Positions 1-5,951 of a stretch of 5,951 nt of DNA are shown piece by piece (the stretch's first letter is position 1; every line of letters starts with the position of its first letter). The notes under the pieces were generated by a model. The model was given only the letters and a program-made list of their open reading frames with translations. It ran no database searches and had not been told where the DNA came from. Source of the stretch: Alphaproteobacteria bacterium (lineage in GTDB: Bacteria > Pseudomonadota > Alphaproteobacteria > UBA2136 > JALTLI01); assembly GCA_027005635.1 (NCBI GenBank), contig JALTLI010000070.1, forward strand, positions 1 to 5,951. Direction: 5' to 3'. The translations under genes and the position numbers were made by a program.

Positions 1-318
1 GTCCCTGATGTTTATGTTGATAATGATGAAAGCAAAGGCATAAAGGAACTAGGTACCATTAGCTATATAGTTAAAAAAGCAATGGAAAGTGGTTCTGGTG
101 CCAGAGGGTTAAAGGGAATTACTGATAGCCTTACAATGAAAATGTTTTATGATTTGCCTAGTGAGCCAGATGTAAAAAAGGTTGCCTTACATGTTGATAA
201 AAAAGAAATTGATGGTGAGATTAAGTATTTCCCTCGCTATGAAATTCTTGAAAGAGAAGGTAAAGATGAAATTGAAATAAAGGAAGATGAACTTCATCTT
301 AAAAATATAAACAAATAA
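1..318 (+). CDS. clpX: ClpX-like AAA+ protease ATPase subunit, C-terminal part (5' end outside window)
   Basis: Frame 1 is open from the first base to TAA at 316-318, giving 105 residues of a longer protein; the ATG at 82 is internal and not the real start. The residues GSGARGLKGI (31-40) match the sensor-2 region of ClpX (GARGLRSI), with Arg35 at the position of the ATP-sensing arginine. The following stretch, MFYDLPSEPDVKKV (48-61) and then EIDG, follows the order of the ClpX C-terminal small domain (MYDLPSMEDVEKV...IDG in E. coli). ClpX is the cytoplasmic hexameric unfoldase that feeds substrates to ClpP. The fragment is divergent: the usual LLDTM helix reads LTMKM, the segment before sensor-2 appears longer than in E. 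coli, and about 15 charged residues (E/K/D-rich) extend the C-terminus. It could be a diverged true ClpX or a paralogue. The Walker and pore-loop regions lie outside the window, so activity cannot be judged. Confidence 0.75.
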   Translation, partial: VPDVYVDNDESKGIKELGTISYIVKKAMESGSGARGLKGITDSLTMKMFYDLPSEPDVKKVALHVDKKEIDGEIKYFPRYEILEREGKDEIEIKEDELHLKNINK

Positions 319-342
319 ACATTATTGTTTGTTTTACTGCGG

Positions 343-376
343 AACAAAAAGCCTCCATTTACGGGGGCTTTTTGTT
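343..376. terminator. Bidirectional rho-independent terminator between convergent genes
   Basis: Bases 343-356 pair with 363-376 to form a 14-bp stem with one T-G wobble (354/365) and a 6-base loop (357-362). The lower half of the stem is A:T, so both strands give a GC-rich upper stem followed by a T-rich run: CTTTTTGTTTTTT on the plus strand and CTTTTTGTT on the minus strand. It lies 24 bases after the stop of the ClpX-like gene and 2 bases beyond the stop of the GH3-like gene, and so can end transcription from both directions. Confidence 0.9.
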
Positions 377-378
377 TT

Positions 379-1929
379 TTAATAACCTATTATAGGTCTA
401 TCACTAACTAAGCTATCTTCTGCTTGGAATGTTTTTTTATCCCATGCACCATTAATTATATTTTTTATTTTAGGGATTTCTGGATCTATATCAAAACGAG
501 ATCGCCTTGATTTTAATGATAAACTAGAAAAAGTACCCATAGATACAAAGGTTACTTGGGGTAATTCAATTTCCATATCCTCTTTTTCTTTATATATATG
601 TCTGTATCTGGAATTTTGTAGTAACATTTCCATATGCATACGATTAGCAACTATTTTTAATACACTTTCATCTACATCTTTTACTGGTTTACTTATTTCT
701 AGTACCCAGTGCGGACATGCATTATTCATATCATCGCCCAATAAATAATCACGGATAAAAAATCCTTCAAGTACTAATGCATCATTAATTTCTGCAATTA
801 AAACTTCAATATCTTCTTGGTTCATGGATTCACCAAAATTATTTAACCAAACGTTAGGGTATCTGTAACGAATACGTAATGGATTAGTGGATTTTATTTC
901 TATGATATCGCCTGTGCTATAAGATAACAAACCGCCAAGTGATGAAACTATAAGTAAATAACTTCTGTCTTTTTCTATTTGCCCTGCATGGAACCTGCGG
1001 TAATTTTTACGCAAACGTCCATCTTTTAAAATATCCTCTACTGGTATAAATTCATAAAATACTCCTGTATCATCACATAATGTTAACCAGTGTTTTAAAT
1101 TAAAATCTGCTTGATATGCAAATGCGCCTGTACCATTTGTATAAATTTCTAAATAATCTAAATCCGTTAATCCTTTTAAAAAGTAGCTAACTTCTTTGCG
1201 ATGTAAATATATTGGTTCTCCGTAATGAATATAATATTTTATTTGCGGACAAATTTCATTTAATGGCACAAATTTTCCTTCTCTTTGAGCAAGGAGTAAA
1301 CTCATTTCTGCTAAGGTTTTAGGATTAGCAGATATTACTTCAATATCTGGATTTTTATCTAGTGCATCTAAAAATCCGTGCATTAATTGGTATCTACTTT
1401 TACCAACGCCTGCAAAATTATTAATTTCTGGAACAAAGTTTTTTCTTTTTAACCACGGACGGTTTTGGCTATATATAGCATATAAATCTCCAACAGGAAT
1501 ATTTTTAACTGAAGTGGTATCAGAAGATTCAAAAACTTGAAACCTTTTGCCTTTTACTTCGGTTGGAAATGAATTTTTCATGATTTCTTTTTCTATATTA
1601 TAATAACCAGTAAGATGTTGGTTAGAAACTGGGAAATATTCATCATTCCACTTAGCAATTGCAGATATTGGCTTGCTTGTTAATAGCTTTGCTTGAGAAA
1701 ATAATTTAACTGCATCTCTTTCACCATCAGTAATATTTGCAAGTAAGGTTAAAAATGAGCTGTAATCTACCAGCGTAGTTTGATTTTTAAATTCATGATA
1801 AAGTTCATCAAAATTTTTGAAGTTTGTTAGTTTATCTAGCTCTAAATGAGAATATAATGATGACGTACTATTATTTTTAATAATAGATTTTAATATCCCT
1901 TGCTGACTTTCTAATGATAGCCCCACCAT
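379..1929 (-). CDS. GH3-family protein (acyl-acid-amido synthetase fold, function unknown)
   Basis: This 516-aa protein has GH3 (auxin-responsive promoter family) features, clearest in its second half: GVFYEFIPVED (289-299), YSTGDIIEI (337-345, the YRxGD position), STNPLRIR (347-354), NNFGESMNQEDIE (363-375), HWVLEIS (407-413) and GTF (465-467). Known GH3 enzymes adenylate a carboxylic acid with ATP and transfer it to an amino acid; bacterial members are mostly uncharacterised. The N-terminal nucleotide-binding loop, SGTTxGKxKxIP in typical members, is recognisable but altered here as SSDTTSVKNIP (135-145), so catalysis cannot be assumed. No signal peptide or membrane segment is visible, so it is probably cytoplasmic. 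The length is in the normal family range. The ATG lies 3 bases after the stop of the upstream GGDEF-EAL gene, with a weak GAGA about 9 bases before it, which suggests co-transcription and translational coupling. Its substrate is unknown. Confidence 0.8.
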   Translation of the reverse strand: MVGLSLESQQGILKSIIKNNSTSSLYSHLELDKLTNFKNFDELYHEFKNQTTLVDYSSFLTLLANITDGERDAVKLFSQAKLLTSKPISAIAKWNDEYFPVSNQHLTGYYNIEKEIMKNSFPTEVKGKRFQVFESSDTTSVKNIPVGDLYAIYSQNRPWLKRKNFVPEINNFAGVGKSRYQLMHGFLDALDKNPDIEVISANPKTLAEMSLLLAQREGKFVPLNEICPQIKYYIHYGEPIYLHRKEVSYFLKGLTDLDYLEIYTNGTGAFAYQADFNLKHWLTLCDDTGVFYEFIPVEDILKDGRLRKNYRRFHAGQIEKDRSYLLIVSSLGGLLSYSTGDIIEIKSTNPLRIRYRYPNVWLNNFGESMNQEDIEVLIAEINDALVLEGFFIRDYLLGDDMNNACPHWVLEISKPVKDVDESVLKIVANRMHMEMLLQNSRYRHIYKEKEDMEIELPQVTFVSMGTFSSLSLKSRRSRFDIDPEIPKIKNIINGAWDKKTFQAEDSLVSDRPIIGY

Positions 1930-1932
1930 AAT

Positions 1933-4356
1933 TTATGTTCTCATCTCTTTAGATTTATTTTTTATTACTTTTTTAGTTATAGCCTTTTTACCTAAATTAG
2001 TTTTATTTTTAGAAAAATCAACCATACATTTACCTTTGAATTTTTTATATAAAGCTTTCATATCAGGTTCCGGCTTAGAGAAAAAGTACCCCTGACCATA
2101 ATCCACGCCCATATCTAACAATACATTCATAATGCTTTCATTTTCCACAAATTCTGCAACAGTTGTAATATTCATACCATTTGCTAAATCAGTCATAGAT
2201 TTAGCAAAAAGCCTATTTTGTGAAGATTTATCAATATCTTTAATGTAGCTACCATCAATTTTTAGCTCATCAACATTTAGTTCACGTATATAGTTAAATG
2301 ATGAGAAACCAACCCCAAAATCATCTAATGCGAAATGGAACCCCATGTCTCTTAGTTCATCAATAAATATTTTTATATCTTTAATATCTCTGTGCGCAGC
2401 TGGATCATGAATAGCTGATGTTTCAGTAACTTCTATTATAAATGATGTTGGATCTACATCTTCTTTTTTTATAATTTCGCGCAGAGCATTAACAACTTCT
2501 GGATCTCCGATTGATCTACTAGAAAGGTTAATTGCAAAATCAACATCCATACCTTGCTCTTTAAATTTAGCTTGGTTTTGTAGGCATTTTTCTATAACTT
2601 TTAGATCAAGTTTATGAATTAATCCAAAATGTTCTGCTGCATCAATAAATAAATATGGCAAACCAATATTACCATTTTCATCACGCAATCTAATTAAACA
2701 TTCAAAAACTGGTTTATCTTGTTTTTTTGCTGGTACTAATGCTTGATAGTGCATTTCAAAATCACCAGTTTCTAATGAATTCCTTAAAACATCTAACCAT
2801 TTAAGTTGGTTTTTTATACTATCACCTGAATCTTCTTCGTTATAATCATGAACAAATATTCTGTTACGTCCCATATCTTTGGCGCGGTACATAGCTAAAT
2901 CTGCGCCCATGAATAAATCACTGCCACTTTGTCCATCTTGCGGATAAGAAATCATACCAATGCTCATGGTTACGCTAAGCTTTACCCCTTCATAACGTAT
3001 ATCTAGATTATTAATATTATCAATAATTTTATGTACTTTTTCCTTGGCTTTTTCAACACTAACTTTGTGCATAATAATTCCAAATTCATCACCACCAAGC
3101 CGTGCAATAATATCTGTAGAACGAACACCATTTTTAAGAACATCTGCAACTGCACGAAGTAAAATATCACCCGCATCATGACCATAACTATCATTTGTAT
3201 GTTTAAATTGATCTAAATCAATAAATAACAAAACACCTTCTGTTCCGTGGCTTTTTGCTAAGCTCACAGTGCGTTCTAGCTCTTCCATAAAACGGCTACG
3301 ATTAAGCAAAGCAGTTAAATGATCTGTTGTTGCCAAGCGGAACATATGTTCTCTATCTATTTTAGAACTAGTTATATTTGTTGCTGCTCCTCGGTAGCCA
3401 ATATAGTTATGTTTTTCATCAAATATTGGTACTCCACTTATACGCAAGCAAATACGTTCACCATTTTTAGCACAACTCCAAAACTCTACCCCTTTATAAG
3501 GTAAGCGACGACTAATTCTATTTTCTAATAAATTTTGTACAGCGCTTTCATTATCTTCAAATAGGGCTTCAAATTTAACTCTGCCTATCATTTCATCTGG
3601 CTTATACCCCATTACATCTTTAATTCCAGATGAAATATAAGTAAATTCCATATTATCATCTACTTCCCAAAGCCAATCGGCAGAACTTTCTGAAAAATCT
3701 CGAAATCTCTGTTCTGATTTTGCTAAGCTTTCTGCATCTTTTTTCCTTGAAGTAACATCTTTAGAATTAATAACTATACTTACTTTAGACCAATCACTGT
3801 CAAAAACTCCTTTAGCAATTCCTTCTAAATAAATCCAGTGTCCTTTGCTGTGTAACATTCTGTAATTAATTTCAACAATATTTTTACCATTTGCTATATC
3901 AATTACTGCACTTTTAAAAAAGCTAATATCTGCTGGGTGAATATAACCAAAAATATTATCCTTACTCATTTCTTCCTTGGAATAGCCTAAAATACGATTA
4001 TAAGCACTGTTTAAATATTCATACTCACCATCAGAATTTATAATGGAAATTAAATCATAAGCATTATCAGTTATCATTCTGAATTTACGGTGTGATTTTT
4101 CTAATTTCTCTGTTCTGTGTATAATTTCTGCTTGAATTCTTTTATTTATTTCTGAGTTTCTACGTAACAAAATATTACTTATAACAAAAATAAATACTCC
4201 AATAAAAAATATAATTATAGAGAGCATTACAGGTATATCATTAATAATATTAAACCAGCATATTATAGAAAAAGACATAATAAACAATGAAAAAAATACA
4301 GAAAAAAACAAGATATTTCTTGGTAATAAAGATTTTATTGTTTTTTGTTCAGACAC
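1933..4356 (-). CDS. Membrane-anchored PAS-PAS-GGDEF-EAL c-di-GMP turnover protein
   Basis: An 807-aa putative diguanylate cyclase/phosphodiesterase. Two N-terminal hydrophobic helices (about 13-36 and 40-64) form a hairpin with almost no periplasmic loop. They are followed by a charged linker helix (65-94), PAS 1 (about 90-205), PAS 2 (about 213-330), GGDEF (about 338-505) and EAL (about 516-775). The GGDEF domain keeps DHLTALLNR (345-353), metal ligand Asp380 (FIDLD), GGDEF at 421-425 and an RxxD product-inhibition site (Arg412-Asp415). The EAL domain keeps the expected catalytic residues: Glu552 (signature ECL rather than EAL), Asn610, Glu642, Asp678-Asp679, Lys699, Glu735 and Gln755. Both activities are therefore plausible; the net direction in the cell cannot be read from sequence. 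The C-terminus (767-807) is a lysine-rich tail. The start is GTG; TAA at 4375-4377 is in frame upstream and no ATG lies between, and the ribosome site is weak. It is probably the first gene of a unit with the GH3-like gene. Confidence 0.95.
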   Translation of the reverse strand: MSEQKTIKSLLPRNILFFSVFFSLFIMSFSIICWFNIINDIPVMLSIIIFFIGVFIFVISNILLRRNSEINKRIQAEIIHRTEKLEKSHRKFRMITDNAYDLISIINSDGEYEYLNSAYNRILGYSKEEMSKDNIFGYIHPADISFFKSAVIDIANGKNIVEINYRMLHSKGHWIYLEGIAKGVFDSDWSKVSIVINSKDVTSRKKDAESLAKSEQRFRDFSESSADWLWEVDDNMEFTYISSGIKDVMGYKPDEMIGRVKFEALFEDNESAVQNLLENRISRRLPYKGVEFWSCAKNGERICLRISGVPIFDEKHNYIGYRGAATNITSSKIDREHMFRLATTDHLTALLNRSRFMEELERTVSLAKSHGTEGVLLFIDLDQFKHTNDSYGHDAGDILLRAVADVLKNGVRSTDIIARLGGDEFGIIMHKVSVEKAKEKVHKIIDNINNLDIRYEGVKLSVTMSIGMISYPQDGQSGSDLFMGADLAMYRAKDMGRNRIFVHDYNEEDSGDSIKNQLKWLDVLRNSLETGDFEMHYQALVPAKKQDKPVFECLIRLRDENGNIGLPYLFIDAAEHFGLIHKLDLKVIEKCLQNQAKFKEQGMDVDFAINLSSRSIGDPEVVNALREIIKKEDVDPTSFIIEVTETSAIHDPAAHRDIKDIKIFIDELRDMGFHFALDDFGVGFSSFNYIRELNVDELKIDGSYIKDIDKSSQNRLFAKSMTDLANGMNITTVAEFVENESIMNVLLDMGVDYGQGYFFSKPEPDMKALYKKFKGKCMVDFSKNKTNLGKKAITKKVIKNKSKEMRT

Positions 4357-4400
4357 AGGTAATATACTTTTTAATTATTAATAACCTATAAAGTCTACAA

Positions 4401-4428
4401 CTTATATAAACAAAAACAAATATGTTAA
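4401..4428 (-). promoter_or_regulatory. Candidate sigma70-type promoter for the GGDEF-EAL/GH3 unit
   Basis: On the minus strand TTAACA (4428-4423) and TATAAG (4406-4401) are separated by 16 bases, resembling -35 and -10 boxes. Transcription would begin near 4394, giving a leader of about 38 bases before the GTG at 4356. The region is very AT-rich, so such matches arise easily by chance; the location in the only sizeable gap of the minus-strand run is the main support. Confidence 0.3.
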
Positions 4429-4433
4429 AGAGC

Positions 4434-4457
4434 TAACCATATATATAACCAATATAT
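4434..4457. repeat. Tandem imperfect 12-base repeat upstream of the candidate promoter
   Basis: TAACCATATATA (4434-4445) is followed directly by TAACCAATATAT (4446-4457). The TAACCA cores are exactly 12 bases apart, about one helical turn, and begin 6 bases upstream of the putative -35 box of the GGDEF-EAL gene. This spacing fits a paired regulator site, but the AT-rich halves are of low complexity and no known factor is implied. Confidence 0.35.
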
Positions 4458-4471
4458 CGTGTTGTTTGTAC

Positions 4472-4492
4472 CACTTTAACAATGTAAAAGTG
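4472..4492. repeat. Inverted repeat downstream of srkA (possible weak terminator or operator)
   Basis: CACTTT (4472-4477) and AAAGTG (4487-4492) are perfect inverted arms around a 9-base loop; one further pair (4470/4494) forms past a mismatch. The repeat begins 15 bases beyond the srkA stop. On the minus strand, the direction in which srkA is read, no T-run follows the stem (GTACAAAC), so it is a poor intrinsic terminator for srkA. An operator for the next gene is an equally reasonable reading. Confidence 0.35.
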
Positions 4493-4507
4493 TTATTTTA
4501 TCACTGC

Positions 4508-5494
4508 TCAACCTATGCTTGTACTATTAATGTTATACATTTGCTCTTTTAAATCTAAAATATGATTTTGCCAGTAGGTATCTGTTGCAAAATCTGCAAA
4601 ACGAAGTTTAAAAGCTGGGTCTTGCCACCTTCTACCAATCCATGCCACCATGTATATCATGCGTAAAGTACGCAAAGTTTCTACTAATTCTAGTTGGCTA
4701 TAATCAAAATCTCGTATTTGTTGATAACCTTCTAAAATTAAATCAAACTGTCTTTTTCTATCTTCTTTTTCACCACTTACCATCATCCATAAATCTTGGA
4801 TTTCTGGCCCTGTTAAGCAATCATCTAAATCAACAAAAAATACATCAGTGTTTTTAAAAATATTTCCCCAATGACAATCTCCGTGAATACGACAATTAAA
4901 TTTTCTTATGCCCCAAATTGTATCAATTTTTTCAAGTAAGTGAGTAACTGTTGAAATATATGCCTCTTCAAGATGTTCTGGTACTAAATTTCTACCATCA
5001 TTTTTAAAAAATTCTAAGCTATCCCAACCGTATTTTTTAGGGGTTAGTTCTATTCTATTTTTAAACATTTTTTGTGCGCCAACAGCATGCATTCTGGCAA
5101 CAAGCCTTCCCATATGCCTGTAATCTTCATCGCTTGAAAGTTCAATTGGTTGCCCTGTTCTTTTAGGGTAAATACAAAATAAATACCCCTCATATTCAAA
5201 TAAAGTTTTACCATTAAATTTAAGTGGAGGCACAACATCAACTTCTGCCACTTGCATTTCTTCGGCAAACTTATGTTCTTCTTCAATTTGTTTTCTGTTC
5301 CAACGATTTGGACGGTAAAACTTGGCAATAATGTTTTCACCATCTTCAACAGCTATATCATAAACTCTATTTTCGTATGAATTTAAGGCAAAAACTGATC
5401 CGGTACACATAAAGCCCAAAGTTTCTACAGCGTACATAACTAAACTAGGAGAAAGATTTTCATAGGGAGTGTTTTTTGAAAAAAAAGCTATCAT
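4508..5494 (-). CDS. srkA: Stress response kinase A (SrkA/YihE/RdoA family Ser/Thr kinase)
   Basis: A 328-aa protein, the same length as E. coli SrkA, with a similar order of motifs: LNSYENRVY (37-45), Lys58 in AKFYRP as the ATP-binding lysine, EEEHKFA (71-77), the catalytic loop HGDCHWGN (204-211; Asp206, Asn211), the metal-binding VDLDD (221-225; Asp222), GPEIQDLWM (229-237) and RRWQDPAF (288-295). Asp206 and Asp222 are 16 residues apart, as Asp201 and Asp217 are in E. coli. The family has an aminoglycoside-phosphotransferase-like fold and phosphorylates protein Ser/Thr; in E. coli SrkA is cytosolic, Cpx-regulated, sits upstream of dsbA and protects cells during stress, including oxidative damage. 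Here the neighbour is not dsbA: its ATG overlaps the stop of the 77-aa membrane protein gene by one base (TAATG), so translation is probably coupled to that gene. No strong ribosome site of its own is seen. All key kinase residues are present. Confidence 0.95.
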   Translation of the reverse strand: MIAFFSKNTPYENLSPSLVMYAVETLGFMCTGSVFALNSYENRVYDIAVEDGENIIAKFYRPNRWNRKQIEEEHKFAEEMQVAEVDVVPPLKFNGKTLFEYEGYLFCIYPKRTGQPIELSSDEDYRHMGRLVARMHAVGAQKMFKNRIELTPKKYGWDSLEFFKNDGRNLVPEHLEEAYISTVTHLLEKIDTIWGIRKFNCRIHGDCHWGNIFKNTDVFFVDLDDCLTGPEIQDLWMMVSGEKEDRKRQFDLILEGYQQIRDFDYSQLELVETLRTLRMIYMVAWIGRRWQDPAFKLRFADFATDTYWQNHILDLKEQMYNINSTSIG

Positions 5495-5727
5495 TATTCT
5501 GGCTGAACAAACATTTTATATAAAATAAACCAACAGATAATTGCAGTAAGAAGTAAAGGGAAAATAGCGCCAACACTATCAATTTCTGCAATAGCTCCAA
5601 CACATAAAAAGCCATTAATGAACCATCCAAAACGTGCAATTATATGATACGGTGACATTTTCTTTTCCCAGCTCATATAAGAAAAAATGGCTGTTATCAT
5701 TATTGAAAAAGCTATTATTATTAGCAT
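5494..5727 (-). CDS. Small membrane protein of unknown function
   Basis: A 77-aa protein that I do not recognise. It has three hydrophobic stretches, roughly residues 1-18, 32-48 and 52-73, with a short polar, basic loop between the first two (EKKMSPYH, 21-28) and a short tail ending QPE. It is most likely an inner-membrane protein. It is not the usual CcoH or CcoQ in length or visible motifs. A good ribosome site (AAAGGA, 6 bases before the ATG) supports both the gene and its start. It lies 45 bases after ccoS and shares one base with the start of srkA, so it is probably made from the same transcript as both. A link to cbb3 oxidase assembly or to membrane stress sensing is only guilt by association. 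Confidence 0.75.
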   Translation of the reverse strand: MLIIIAFSIMITAIFSYMSWEKKMSPYHIIARFGWFINGFLCVGAIAEIDSVGAIFPLLLTAIICWFILYKMFVQPE

Positions 5728-5733
5728 TTTTAT

Positions 5734-5739
5734 TCCTTT
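5734..5739 (-). promoter_or_regulatory. Ribosome binding site of the 77-aa membrane protein
   Basis: On the minus strand AAAGGA stands 6 bases before the ATG at 5727. It is the clearest Shine-Dalgarno sequence in the window and fixes the start of the otherwise unsupported small gene. Confidence 0.7.
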
Positions 5740-5772
5740 AAATATTTTTAATAACTATATAGCAATTTTATA

Positions 5773-5928
5773 TCAAGATAAAGGTTCATCATCGTCATCA
5801 AATAAAATACGATTGGCTTCACCTTCTAAATCATCAAATTGCCCACTTTTTAATGCCCAAATAAATGCCCACAATCCTACTAAACCTAAGGTTATTGCAA
5901 GTGGTATTAAAAATAATAAAATATCCAT
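5773..5928 (-). CDS. ccoS: cbb3-type cytochrome c oxidase assembly protein CcoS
   Basis: A complete 51-aa gene, easily missed because of its size. The translation starts MDILLFLIPLAITLGL, forms a single N-terminal membrane helix (about 3-25), and continues with WALKSGQFDDLEG (24-36), ANRILFD (38-44) and an acidic tail (DDDDE), which is the CcoS signature (SGQFDDLEGPAxRILFDDD in typical members). CcoS is a small inner-membrane protein needed for maturation of cbb3-type oxidase, the high-affinity terminal oxidase used at low oxygen, and is normally encoded last in ccoGHIS after the copper P-type ATPase gene ccoI. An AAAGG at 5947-5943 lies 14 bases before the ATG, a rather long spacing. The bases to the window edge contain TAA triplets that could end ccoI, but too little is present to claim it. 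TGA ends the gene. Confidence 0.93.
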   Translation of the reverse strand: MDILLFLIPLAITLGLVGLWAFIWALKSGQFDDLEGEANRILFDDDDEPLS

Positions 5929-5951
5929 TTTTTTGTTTTAAACCTTTACTT

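Noticed and set aside
82..318. Complete 78-aa gene starting at ATG 82
   Set aside because: The same frame is open back to base 1 and the protein matches the ClpX C-terminus on both sides of this ATG, so it is the end of a longer gene.
3003..3194. 63-aa minus-strand open frame inside the GGDEF-EAL gene
   Set aside because: It is an out-of-frame reading of the conserved GGDEF domain, with no ribosome site and a low-complexity composition.
3319..3504. 61-aa plus-strand open frame opposite the PAS/GGDEF region
   Set aside because: It lies antisense within a well-supported gene and its product resembles no protein family.
4642..4857. 71-aa plus-strand open frame opposite srkA
   Set aside because: It is antisense to the conserved kinase catalytic region and shows no independent sign of coding.
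5050..5349. 99-aa minus-strand open frame overlapping srkA
   Set aside because: It is a shifted reading of srkA, lysine- and leucine-rich as expected for frame-shifted AT-rich DNA.
5687..5941. 84-aa plus-strand open frame at the right edge
   Set aside because: It is antisense to ccoS and to the start of the 77-aa gene, both of which have better support.
5929..5951. Possible 3' end of ccoI at the right edge
   Set aside because: Only 23 bases remain; TAA triplets are present on the minus strand but cannot be assigned to a gene.

Overview
The window looks like chromosomal DNA from an AT-rich (roughly one third G+C, judged by eye) Gram-negative bacterium, most likely a proteobacterium. The reasons are a cbb3 cytochrome oxidase assembly gene (ccoS), a SrkA/YihE-type kinase very close in layout to the E. 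coli protein, a c-di-GMP turnover protein and a ClpX-like C-terminus. TGA ends both ccoS and srkA and tryptophan is TGG throughout, so the standard bacterial code (table 11) applies. Class-level placement is not secure. I see no phage genes, insertion sequences, tRNA, rRNA or CRISPR array.

Layout: bases 1-318 (+) hold the 3' end of a ClpX-like AAA+ unfoldase gene. A strong hairpin at 343-376 then lies between this gene and a convergent run of minus-strand genes and can serve as terminator for both sides. Read in transcription order from the right edge, the minus-strand genes are ccoS (5928-5773, 51 aa), a 77-aa membrane protein of unknown function (5727-5494), srkA (5494-4508, one base of overlap with the previous gene), a 151-base intergenic region, an 807-aa membrane-anchored PAS-PAS-GGDEF-EAL protein (4356-1933, GTG start), and a 516-aa GH3-family protein (1929-379) that starts 3 bases after the stop of the c-di-GMP gene.

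The genes form two probable units. The first is ccoS, the small membrane protein and srkA: respiratory oxidase assembly, an unknown membrane protein and a stress-response kinase, tightly packed. The second is the GGDEF-EAL/GH3 pair, apparently driven from the 4357-4507 region, which holds a candidate promoter, a tandem 12-base imperfect repeat and an inverted repeat. The most unusual points are the coupling of a bacterial GH3-like (acyl-acid-amido synthetase fold) protein with an altered nucleotide-binding motif to a c-di-GMP enzyme, and the unknown membrane protein between ccoS and srkA. Nothing here proves a new system; the GGDEF-EAL/GH3 pair is the best candidate for something not yet described.
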